Shown here one piece after another: positions 48,745 to 55,889 of a stretch of 64,000 bases of DNA. Source of the stretch: Billgrantia montanilacus (lineage in GTDB: Bacteria > Pseudomonadota > Gammaproteobacteria > Pseudomonadales > Halomonadaceae); contig NZ_QPII01000005.1 of NCBI RefSeq assembly GCF_003336675.1, positions 10,776 to 74,775 on the forward strand, in the 5' to 3' direction. Position 1 is the stretch's first letter. The number at the start of each line of letters is the position of its first letter. The position numbers were made by a program, and so were the translations under genes. The notes under the pieces were generated by a model, which made no database searches, was not told the DNA's origin, and saw nothing but the letters and a program-made list of their open reading frames with translations.

Positions 48745-50170
48745 CCGTTCACTGCGTCGCACCGGTCGCCTGCCGGCGCTGGCCCTGACCACGGCGCTGC
48801 TGGCCGGCTGTGCCATAGGGCCCGACTATCGGGCGCCCGAGTTGGTGCTGCCCGACGAGTGGCCCGAGCATGTAATGCTCTCCGCCGAGGCGCGCCAGGA
48901 GTGGCAGAGCTGGTGGACCCGCTTCGAGGACCCGTCCTTGGACAGGCTGGTCGAGCGGGCGGTCGACGACAATCTGGATATCCGCCTGCAGCTGGCGCGC
49001 ATCGAGGAGGCGCGGGCGCGCCTGGGCCTGGCCCGTGCCGAACAGCTGCCCTCGGTGGGCGCCCAGGCCGAGGCATCGCGGGAGCGCACACCCGGCACGG
49101 CCTCGCCGCTGGGGCAGAGTACTACCGGCAACCTGTTTTCGCTGGCCGGCGTGCTCAACTATGAGCTCGATCTCTGGGGCCGACTGGACCGCGAGCGGGA
49201 GGCCTCCGAGGCCCTGCTTGAACAGAGCGAGTTTGCCCGTGATGCGGTGCGCCTGAACGTGATTGCCGATGTCGTGGCCACCTACTTCGACCTGCGCAAT
49301 GCCGAGCGGCAATTAAGGATCACTGAGGAAACGGTGGCCTCCCGCGAGGAGACCTACCGGATCGAGCAGATTCGCTTCGACTCCGGCGAGACCGGTGAGC
49401 TGGCCCTGCGTCAGGCACAGTCGGAGCTGGAAACCACGCGGGCGCAGCTGCCTGGCCAGAAGCAGCGGGTCAGGATGCTGGAGGGTGCGCTGGCCATCCT
49501 GGTGGGAATGAGTCCGGCGGAACTGATGGACGAGCTCGATTTCGGATACACCCAGCTGGCGGATATCGTGCTGCCCGACAGCGTTCCCGCCGTACTGCCT
49601 TCCAGCCTGCTGCAGCGTCGGCCGGATATCCGCTCCGCCGAAGCGGGGCTGATAGCGGCCAATGCCTCCATCGGCGTGGCGGAGGCGAGCCGCCTGCCCA
49701 CCCTCAACCTGGGTGGCTTCCTGGGAACGGCGGCGGGTGACGGCAGCGACCTGTTCACCACCGCCGCCCAGACCTGGGGGCTCTCCGCCACGGTCATGGG
49801 GCCGCTGTTCGATTTCGGGCGCTCCCGCTCCCGGGTCGACACCGCCGAAGCGCTGGCCGCCCAAGCCGAGGTTCAGTACCGTGCCACCGTCAATCAGGCG
49901 TTCAACGAGGTTCGCAATGCCCTGGTCATCTTCGAGACCAGTGGCGAGCGCATCGAGGCGACACAGGCCCAGGTGGAGGCACTGGCGCGCACCCTGGAGC
50001 TGGCGGAAGTGCGCTATCGGGAAGGCTTTGTCGGCTTCATCGAGCTGCTCGATGCCCAGCGGGCACTGCTCTCGGCGGAGTTGGCGCTGTCGGAGGCGAT
50101 GCGCGACCGCCTGACCGCCACCGCCACGCTGTTCAAGGCGCTGGGTGGCGGCTGGGAGGCCGACGCCTGA
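48737..50170 (+). CDS. Outer-membrane efflux lipoprotein (OprM/NodT family)
   Basis: A 477-residue channel with a lipoprotein signal ([13 protein letters not shown], Cys25 lipidated) and two OEP repeats (for example [21 protein letters not shown]). It starts inside the pump gene. With the adaptor and pump it forms a complete tripartite multidrug exporter of the AcrAB-OprM kind. Confidence 0.94.
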   Translation: MRNRSLRRTGRLPALALTTALLAGCAIGPDYRAPELVLPDEWPEHVMLSAEARQEWQSWWTRFEDPSLDRLVERAVDDNLDIRLQLARIEEARARLGLARAEQLPSVGAQAEASRERTPGTASPLGQSTTGNLFSLAGVLNYELDLWGRLDREREASEALLEQSEFARDAVRLNVIADVVATYFDLRNAERQLRITEETVASREETYRIEQIRFDSGETGELALRQAQSELETTRAQLPGQKQRVRMLEGALAILVGMSPAELMDELDFGYTQLADIVLPDSVPAVLPSSLLQRRPDIRSAEAGLIAANASIGVAEASRLPTLNLGGFLGTAAGDGSDLFTTAAQTWGLSATVMGPLFDFGRSRSRVDTAEALAAQAEVQYRATVNQAFNEVRNALVIFETSGERIEATQAQVEALARTLELAEVRYREGFVGFIELLDAQRALLSAELALSEAMRDRLTATATLFKALGGGWEADA

Positions 50171-50188
50171 GAGACCGCCCAGGTGTGA

Positions 50189-50231
50189 ACGACAACGGGC
50201 TGGACCCCTTGAGGATCCGGCCCGTTGTCGT
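50189..50231. terminator. 12-bp perfect hairpin between convergent efflux and tetR genes
   Basis: ACGACAACGGGC (50189-50200) and its exact complement (50220-50231) around a 19-nt loop. No T-run on either side, so termination may be weak or factor-assisted, but the position between convergent genes suits a bidirectional terminator. Confidence 0.55.
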
Positions 50232-50248
50232 TGTGGTGCCGCTAAGCC

Positions 50249-50866
50249 TCAAGGCTCGCGCGCGAGCAGTTTCAGCAGCGTATCGACCATTTCCGTGCCG
50301 CGCTCGCGGATCGAGAAGTGCTCGTGGTTGCGCAGCCAGTCGTGAAAAAGCCCACCCAGGCTCGATTGCAGCAGTCTCGCTGCCAGTTCGGGCGTGATGT
50401 CGGAGCGCAGCAGCCGATGCTCGCAGGCGACCGTGAAGTATTCGATGAGCGCCCCGCAGGATTCCTCGGCGATCTCGTTCTGCATGGCCAGGGGATCGAT
50501 TTCGCCGAACACTTCGCAGTGGTGGATCAGGATGGCGTGGACCCGTCGATAGCGGGGCTGTTCGAGGCGCGCCAAGCCCTGAAGGCAGGCCAAGCGAATC
50601 GCTTCCAGCGGCGCATCGACGAGGGCCGGGTCGTCGATTTCTTCGACCAGTTCCTGAAAGGGCATGCGAACCCGATCGAGCATGGCGCGGAACAGGTCGG
50701 CCTTGTTGCGGAAATGCCAATACACCGCGCCGCGGGTCATGCCTGCCTGGCGCGCAATCTGCTCCAGTGAGGTACGAGCAACGCCACGCTCGAGGAAGAT
50801 ATCCTCGGCGGCATCGAGCAGGGCTTCACGGGTGGCAGCGGCTTCCGCCTTGGTGCGTCGGGCCAT
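50249..50866 (-). CDS. TetR/AcrR-family repressor of the RND pump
   Basis: A 205-residue regulator. N-terminal HTH TSLEQIARQAGMTRGAVYWHF is nearly the AcrR/TtgR consensus; the C-terminal ligand domain has FHDWLRNHEHFSI. Unlike acrR/ttgR it is not divergent from the pump but convergent at its far end. Start at 50866 (MARRTK) matches the family better than 50878. It probably represses the pump operon and itself; see the palindromes at 44217 and 50930. Confidence 0.9.
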   Translation of the reverse strand: MARRTKAEAAATREALLDAAEDIFLERGVARTSLEQIARQAGMTRGAVYWHFRNKADLFRAMLDRVRMPFQELVEEIDDPALVDAPLEAIRLACLQGLARLEQPRYRRVHAILIHHCEVFGEIDPLAMQNEIAEESCGALIEYFTVACEHRLLRSDITPELAARLLQSSLGGLFHDWLRNHEHFSIRERGTEMVDTLLKLLAREP

Positions 50867-50929
50867 GGTAGGCTGCATCTCTCCTCGGGCGTGACGTGGC
50901 GCTATTCTACCTGAGCGATCCCCTTTTTA

Positions 50930-50945
50930 CATGCAACTCTGTATG
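50930..50945. promoter_or_regulatory. Palindrome upstream of the tetR gene
   Basis: CATGCA-ACTC-TGTATG, inverted 6-bp half-sites with one mismatch, within TACAT...ATGTA flanks, about 65 bp before the repressor start. Possible autoregulatory operator. Confidence 0.4.
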
Positions 50946-51030
50946 GATATGTATTGGGATCCGCGCTCGTCATTTTGTTGCCATCGCGGTATAAGTGAGT
51001 GAACACTGTTCTGTTACAGGAAGCCGCTGC

Positions 51031-52062
51031 ATGGCTCGTGCCCCCTTCGAACTCGCCGGCGTCAAGGTGATGCCGGGAAACCGAATCCAGATCGATGTGC
51101 CGGTGGCACGCCTCTACACCCATGCACCGTTGCACATTCCTGTGGAAGTGGTTCACGGGCGTCAGCAGGGGCCGGTATTGCTGGTTTGTGGTGGGATTCA
51201 CGGCGACGAGATCAACGGCGTCGAGATCGTTCGCCGGCTGTTACGCTCGAAACAGATCCAGGGGCTGCGCGGTACCCTGGTGGCCGTGCCGATCGTCAAT
51301 GTGTTCGGCTTCATGCAGCACACGCGCTACCTGCCGGACCGCCGAGATCTCAACCGCTGCTTTCCCGGCAGCGAGTCGGGCTCGCTGGGGGGGCGTGTGG
51401 CGGCTCTGTTTCGCGAGCAGATCGTCGACCACGCCACCCATATCATCGACCTGCACACCGGGGCCATTCACCGCACCAACCTGCCGCAGATTCGCGCCCA
51501 ACTCAGCCCCGGCAGCGAGACAGAACGCATGGCCAACGCCTTCGGCGCTCCGGTGATTCTTAACGCCGAGCTGCGTGAAGGCAGCCTGCGGCACTACGCG
51601 CAGAACCGTGGTATTCCCGTACTAACCTATGAGGCCGGCGAGGCGCTACGTTTCGACGAGTGGGCGATCACTCCGGGGGTGCGCGGCGTGCTGCGGGTCA
51701 TGCGCCGGCTGGGCATGCTCACCGGCGAGCATCGGCGCCGACTGCCGCCCGCGGCGGAGCTGGCCAATGGCTCGAGCTGGGCTCGGGCACCCATCGATGG
51801 CATCCTGCGTCCCAAGGTTCGCCTCGGGGCTCGGGTAGCGAAGGGCGAGGTGCTGGGCAAGGTGGCCGATCCCTTCGGTAACGCCGAAGAGGCCGTTACC
51901 TCCATGGCCGACGGCATCGTCATCGGCATGAGCCGGCTGCCGCTGGCCAACGAGGGCGAAGCGCTGTTCCACATCGCCCGTTTCGATGAAATCGAAGAGG
52001 CCGAGAGCGCCGTGGAGGGCTTCCAATCCAGCCTGGAGCCGCCTCCGGATTCGCTCTTTTGA
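51031..52062 (+). CDS. Succinylglutamate desuccinylase/aspartoacylase family zinc deacylase
   Basis: A 343-residue carboxypeptidase-like enzyme. Zinc ligands in GGIHGDEINGVE (HxxE) and a distal His in HIIDLHTGAIHRTN; DLNRCFPG is the substrate Arg/Asn region. The C-terminal part (about 225-330) is a biotinyl/lipoyl-like beta domain (GILRPKVRLGARVAKGEVLG). It removes an acyl group from an amino-acid-like amide; exact substrate unknown. ATG at 51031 follows AGGAA. Confidence 0.92.
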   Translation: MARAPFELAGVKVMPGNRIQIDVPVARLYTHAPLHIPVEVVHGRQQGPVLLVCGGIHGDEINGVEIVRRLLRSKQIQGLRGTLVAVPIVNVFGFMQHTRYLPDRRDLNRCFPGSESGSLGGRVAALFREQIVDHATHIIDLHTGAIHRTNLPQIRAQLSPGSETERMANAFGAPVILNAELREGSLRHYAQNRGIPVLTYEAGEALRFDEWAITPGVRGVLRVMRRLGMLTGEHRRRLPPAAELANGSSWARAPIDGILRPKVRLGARVAKGEVLGKVADPFGNAEEAVTSMADGIVIGMSRLPLANEGEALFHIARFDEIEEAESAVEGFQSSLEPPPDSLF

Positions 52063-52065
52063 GCC

Positions 52066-53085
52066 TCAGGCCGTCTCGGTCTCGGTCAACGGTGTCGTCT
52101 CCGGCACCAGGCTGAGCGCGTCGTCGAAGACCCTCAGGCAGGCGCCGTCCAGGTGGCCGTTCTCGGATAGGTGGCGACGGAAGCGGCGCCCGCCCGGCCG
52201 GCCCTGGAACAAGCCCAGCAGGTGGCGGGTGATGTGGTTGAGCTTGGCCCCCTCGTCGAGGCGCCGGGCAATGTAGGGGCGAAAGGCACGGGCGGCGGCA
52301 TGGCGGCTGGTTGCCGGGCCCGCCACGCCATAGAACGCCTCGTCCACGCCGGCCAGCAGCCATGGGTTCTGGTAGGCCTCGCGGCCGACCATCACGCTGT
52401 CGACCTGGGCGAGCTGCTCGCGGCACTCCTCCAGCGTCTTGATACCGCCGTTGATGCCGATATGCAGCTCCGGCCGACCCGCCTTGAGCCGATGCACCCG
52501 CAGGTAGTTGAGCGGCGGCACGTCACGGTTCTGCTTGGGCGAGAGCCCCTGCAGCCACGCCTTGCGCGCGTGCACGATGAACACCTCGCAGCCGGCGTCC
52601 GCCACCTGGGCGATGAAGCGCTCCAGGTCGGCATCCTCGTCCTGGTCATCGATACCGATGCGGCATTTCACCGTCACCGGGATCGACACCGCCTCGCGCA
52701 TGGCGCGCACCGCTGATGCCACCTTCTCCGGATACGCCATCAGGCAGGCGCCGATCAGGTTGTTCTGCACCCGGTCGCTGGGGCAACCCACGTTGAGGTT
52801 GACCTCGTCGTAGCCCCATTCCTCGGCAATGGCCGCACACTCGGCCAGCTCGCCGGCATCGCTGCCGCCCAGCTGCAGCGCCAGCGGATGCTCCACTTCG
52901 TCGAAACCGAGGAAGCGCTCCCGCGGGCTGCCGTGGAGGATGGCGCCGGTGGTCACCATCTCGGTGTACAGCAGTGCGCGCCGGGTCAGCGTGCGCACGA
53001 AGGCTCTCTGGTCCCGGGTAGTCCAGTCCATCATGGGGGCAACTGCGAACCGGCGAGCCTCTGAAATAGGGAGCTTTGATGTCAT
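52066..53085 (-). CDS. dusA: tRNA-dihydrouridine(20/20a) synthase DusA
   Basis: A 339-residue FMN enzyme reducing uridine in the tRNA D-loop. RFAVAPMMDWTTRDQR starts the TIM barrel; the active-site Cys is in NVGCPSDRVQNN; GRAxQNPW-like GREAYQNPW is near the end. It is complete, but its first codons border the integrated element, whose integrase gene starts 140 bp away. The 5' end of dusA is a known integration target, so the N-terminal few residues may be supplied by the element. Confidence 0.95.
   Translation of the reverse strand: MTSKLPISEARRFAVAPMMDWTTRDQRAFVRTLTRRALLYTEMVTTGAILHGSPRERFLGFDEVEHPLALQLGGSDAGELAECAAIAEEWGYDEVNLNVGCPSDRVQNNLIGACLMAYPEKVASAVRAMREAVSIPVTVKCRIGIDDQDEDADLERFIAQVADAGCEVFIVHARKAWLQGLSPKQNRDVPPLNYLRVHRLKAGRPELHIGINGGIKTLEECREQLAQVDSVMVGREAYQNPWLLAGVDEAFYGVAGPATSRHAAARAFRPYIARRLDEGAKLNHITRHLLGLFQGRPGGRRFRRHLSENGHLDGACLRVFDDALSLVPETTPLTETETA
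53015..53085. other. Probable attachment-site junction in the 5' end of dusA
   Basis: Integrases next to dusA are known to recombine within the first codons around the APMMDWT coding region. The exact crossover cannot be fixed without the other att site. The position is inferred. Confidence 0.5.
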
Positions 53086-53111
53086 ATCAAGCGCTTACCG
53101 TGGTCTGCATA

Positions 53112-53127
53112 CTGTATATTCATACCG
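53112..53127. promoter_or_regulatory. LexA-box-like sequence before the integrase
   Basis: CTGTATATTCATACCG matches the CTGT-N8-ACAG consensus except for one position (ACCG). It lies between dusA and the integrase. One mismatch in the key half makes binding doubtful. Confidence 0.3.
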
Positions 53128-53224
53128 TTAAATCCTGTCAGATACCGCTTAAAACCGCCCTTGCTGTACCATCATTGCACCAAAGTGCGGGCGTGGCCCG
53201 TTTCCGGCTTAGGGGTGGTACATC

Positions 53225-54253
53225 ATGGCGACTTTTCAGAAGCGCGGGACCCGGTGGCGGGCCATTGTACGCAAGAAAGGGCACCCAGCACAGAGTAAGA
53301 CATTCAGCACGAAGGCGCGTGCCCAAGCGTGGGCACGGGAGGTTGAGGGGCTGCTCGAGGATACGGCGGCGGGCCTGGCGCGAAGCCCCACCCTTGGAGA
53401 GATTCTTGATCGACACTTGGCACACCTGGACCTTACTTCCAGCCGCGGGCGCAAGAACAAATCAGCTGACAGGACGCTGCGCAACGGGCTTGGCGCCGAA
53501 ACCCTGGTGTCAGCGCTAGACTTCGAAACCCTTAAGACATTCTGCCGTACTCGTATCCAGGTGGATGGCGTGAAGCCTTCGACGACGATGACCGACATCA
53601 TGCACCTTTCGGGTGCGATCACGACCAGCATCGTCGAAGAAGCCTTGCCGGAGAAAGCGCGGGTGAATATGTCGGTGTGGCGAATTGGTTTGAAGCGGGC
53701 GGGCCTGATTGGCTCGCCAGATAATCGAGACAGGCGGCCGACCGCTGAAGAGCTCGAGGCGATCCTGGTGCACACCAAGCACAATCGAGCCCTTCGTCGG
53801 ATCCGCTACCATGACCTGGTCCGCTTCGCGGTGGCCTCCTGCATGCGGCTCGACGAGATCTGCAGCTTGCGTTGGTCCGATGTCGACCTGGAGACGGGCA
53901 CCGTGATCATCCGGCTGCGCAAGCACCCGACCCAGAAGACTGACCAGAAGGTGCCGCTAATGGGTGAGAGCCAGGCAATCATCGAGCGGCAACCCCGCGT
54001 TCATGAGCGTGTTTTCCCGTACGGCTCGGATTCTGTCGGCAATGGGTTTCGACGAATTTGCCAGTATCTCGAGATCGAGGACCTGCACTTTCATGACCTT
54101 CGACATGAGGGCATCAGCCGGCTGTTCGAACGTGGCTACCAGATCCAGGAGGTGTCCATGGTTTCTGGACATCGTGACTGGGGTAGCCTGCGTCGTTACG
54201 TGAACCTGAAAGCCGGCGACTTGGCAAAGAAGGATCGGGACCTAGAGCGCTAG
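53225..54253 (+). CDS. Tyrosine integrase (dusA-associated type)
   Basis: A 342-residue site-specific recombinase. N-terminal AP2-like arm-binding region (about 1-55, RWRAIVRKKGHPAQSKTF), a core-binding domain, and the catalytic domain with Arg (SCMRLDEICSLRW), HDLRHE, HRDW and Tyr (LRRYVNL). All catalytic residues are present. Position beside the dusA 5' end fits dusA-associated integrases. Its stop overlaps the stop of the convergent PrtN-like gene by 4 nt. Confidence 0.94.
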   Translation: MATFQKRGTRWRAIVRKKGHPAQSKTFSTKARAQAWAREVEGLLEDTAAGLARSPTLGEILDRHLAHLDLTSSRGRKNKSADRTLRNGLGAETLVSALDFETLKTFCRTRIQVDGVKPSTTMTDIMHLSGAITTSIVEEALPEKARVNMSVWRIGLKRAGLIGSPDNRDRRPTAEELEAILVHTKHNRALRRIRYHDLVRFAVASCMRLDEICSLRWSDVDLETGTVIIRLRKHPTQKTDQKVPLMGESQAIIERQPRVHERVFPYGSDSVGNGFRRICQYLEIEDLHFHDLRHEGISRLFERGYQIQEVSMVSGHRDWGSLRRYVNLKAGDLAKKDRDLER

Positions 54254-54468
54254 GCCGCGCTCTCGCGGTGCTGGTCGATGTACTTGGCGGCATCGGCAAT
54301 ATGGACCATTGGTTGCCGGGCGGTGCGAGTCAACGGCACCGGGAACGTTCCGGCGGCGATGCGGTTTCGAGCGGTCTGAAGCTCGACGCCCATGATGTCC
54401 TTGGCGAAGACGTCCAAGGGAATCAACGCCTTTTCATAGACAGCCAGTAGCATGAATTCAGTTTTCAT
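54250..54468 (-). CDS. PrtN-like small regulator, possible excisionase
   Basis: A 72-residue protein (FMLLAVYEKALIPLDVFAKD ... MVHIADAAKYIDQHR) resembling the pyocin-activator PrtN family, which has a winged-helix AlpA-like fold. Located at the integrase end of the element, it may act as recombination directionality factor. Its ATG overlaps the stop of the preceding gene (ATGA). Confidence 0.7.
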   Translation of the reverse strand: MKTEFMLLAVYEKALIPLDVFAKDIMGVELQTARNRIAAGTFPVPLTRTARQPMVHIADAAKYIDQHRESAA

Positions 54469-54758
54469 TGGTTTCCCCTGTTCTTCGCCCGCCAGGCGTT
54501 GAAGCGGTTACGGATCTGGCGAAAGGTACGCTCTGCTTCAAAGCGGTGATCGAGGTCTGCGCGGCTGTCGACCCCGCATGCTGCACAGAGCCAGTCCCTG
54601 GCGTCCTGCTCGTTATGGGTGCCATCGGGTAGGGCGCTTTCCGTCATGCCCAGCTTGTGCCGGCGGCGCCTGTCCAGGTAGAGCCGGAACGCCGGATCCT
54701 GGCAGAGCATGGCGGCCTGGCGGGCGACGGCGCCGCCCTTCGGTTGCTGGTCGTTCAT
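54465..54758 (-). CDS. Phage-type hypothetical protein
   Basis: A 97-residue basic protein with a two-Cys motif (CAACGVDSRADLDH) and a basic C-terminal helix (FRQIRNRFNAWRAKN). No family recognised. It is translationally coupled to the PrtN-like gene and follows the next gene upstream by 4 bp, so it belongs to the early minus-strand operon. Confidence 0.6.
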   Translation of the reverse strand: MNDQQPKGGAVARQAAMLCQDPAFRLYLDRRRRHKLGMTESALPDGTHNEQDARDWLCAACGVDSRADLDHRFEAERTFRQIRNRFNAWRAKNRGNQ

Positions 54759-54762
54759 GCTG

Positions 54763-55215
54763 CTACCTCTTTACCTTCAGGCCGGCGCGAATGCGACCGG
54801 CGGTGAAGGCGTCTACAGCCGGGCACTCGGGTGCGTGGTACTGGCCCGGTTCCGAACCGCATGCGTTGCAGACCTGGCTGCGCTCTAGATGCTTGCAGCG
54901 GTTGTGGCAGTTGAGGGCGTTGGCAGTGGCCTGCAGGACAGCCAGCTTGGCGGCGTCGAGCTGCTCCTGCAGGTAGGCAATCTCCTGGCCTTCCTCGGCT
55001 TCTATCTGCTCGAGGGTGTCGCGCAGCTCCTTCGCTTCCCGGCGGGTTACGCGGTTCTGCCGGCTTTGATCTTCGAAATGGTGCAGGTTCTTAATGGCCT
55101 GGTCGCGCTGCGTCTTCAGCTCGGCGCGCACGCCGAGCAGCTCGCGGGCGAGGCTGTAGGCGGTGCGACCGGCGGCCAGCTGGGTGGCCGCGTCGTGGAT
55201 ATCGACTTTGTTCAC
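54763..55215 (-). CDS. Coiled-coil protein with C-terminal zinc-knuckle-like motif
   Basis: A 150-residue protein starting at a GTG with AGGAGAGAG upstream (VNKVDIHDAATQLAAGR). The centre is a long coiled coil (KTQRDQAIKNLHHFED to LQEQLDAAKL). The C-terminus has CNACG...HAPEC, a possible zinc site. A longer in-frame extension upstream has unlikely composition. Function unknown. Confidence 0.6.
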   Translation of the reverse strand: MNKVDIHDAATQLAAGRTAYSLARELLGVRAELKTQRDQAIKNLHHFEDQSRQNRVTRREAKELRDTLEQIEAEEGQEIAYLQEQLDAAKLAVLQATANALNCHNRCKHLERSQVCNACGSEPGQYHAPECPAVDAFTAGRIRAGLKVKR

Positions 55216-55238
55216 AGTCTCTCTCCTGGTCCTTTCGA

Positions 55239-55457
55239 TCAACGGCGCTGGGCGGCGCGGCGTTCGCGGATGCCTTGGCATTCGATGCAAGTGATTGCCC
55301 AGGGCGCGGCCTGGCGGCGAGCGGCTGGGATCTCGCCGCCACAGTCGTCGCACTCGGTTGCAGCGAGATCGAGGCCGACCCAGCGTGGCCGGTTGGCCAG
55401 CGCGCCCTCGAGGCGGCGTTCCATGATCTCGGTGGCGATGTCGGCGTTATCGGCCAT
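55239..55457 (-). CDS. DksA/TraR-family C4 zinc finger protein
   Basis: A 72-residue protein with the family zinc finger CDDCG ... CIECQ and the preceding helical segment ATEIMERRLEGAL. Phage TraR/DksA-like proteins bind RNA polymerase and reset promoter use. The start overlaps the preceding frame by 11 nt. Confidence 0.88.
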   Translation of the reverse strand: MADNADIATEIMERRLEGALANRPRWVGLDLAATECDDCGGEIPAARRQAAPWAITCIECQGIRERRAAQRR

Positions 55458-55650
55458 GGTTCAGGTCCTCGTTCGGGATGGCGGGCAGGTAGACGACGCG
55501 GCAGCCCTTGCGCCAGTCGTTGAGCCACACCAGCCAGGCCACGGCGCTGCGTACCGGGCGACCGGCGCGGCGCGATACGAATTGCTGGACGGCGCGGCCC
55601 TGGGTGGTGGCGGGGCTGTAGGGATCGACGCGGCCGGCAGGGTCGCGCAC
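55447..55650 (-). CDS. Small phage-type hypothetical protein
   Basis: A 67-residue frame from a GTG, with SAVAWLVWLNDWRKGCRVVYLPAIPNEDL as its plausible core (quoted in part: WLVWLNDWRKG). It fits without gaps between its neighbours in the minus-strand operon, and its stop overlaps the DksA-like start. No family recognised; a frame from 55670 overlaps it but looks less natural. Confidence 0.45.
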   Translation of the reverse strand: MRDPAGRVDPYSPATTQGRAVQQFVSRRAGRPVRSAVAWLVWLNDWRKGCRVVYLPAIPNEDLNHGR

Positions 55651-55662
55651 AGGTAGAGGCGG

Positions 55663-55872
55663 TTATTCACGGCTCAGCTCCTGGGCCTTCTGGCCCAGCC
55701 GGTAGCCGCACCGGCTGTTGGCGATCGCGCGACGCAGATCGCCCTCTGACTCGAAAGCCACGACCATGGCGAACTGATGTTCCACCGCGCCTTGGTTGGG
55801 GGTGAGCACCGCGAGGGTGCCGGCATCCTGCAGGACGCCGCGGGGCTGGTGGCTGGTCATACGTTGGCGCAT
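55663..55872 (-). CDS. Small phage-type hypothetical protein
   Basis: A 69-residue protein (MRQRMTSHQPRG ... GYRLGQKAQELSRE). The ATG at 55872 follows AGGAG at good spacing, whereas the upstream ATGs do not. It starts 17 bp after the replicase stop. No family recognised. Confidence 0.55.
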   Translation of the reverse strand: MRQRMTSHQPRGVLQDAGTLAVLTPNQGAVEHQFAMVVAFESEGDLRRAIANSRCGYRLGQKAQELSRE

Positions 55873-55889
55873 GTTTTTCTCCTTTTTCA

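Noticed and set aside
50189..50231. Hairpin considered as a mobile-element end
   Set aside because: No transposase, no target duplication and no second copy are visible; its position between convergent genes suits a terminator better.
55461..55670. Alternative minus-strand frame overlapping the 67-residue hypothetical
   Set aside because: Composition (Pro/Ala/Ser/Thr runs) is unnatural and it conflicts with a better-placed frame.
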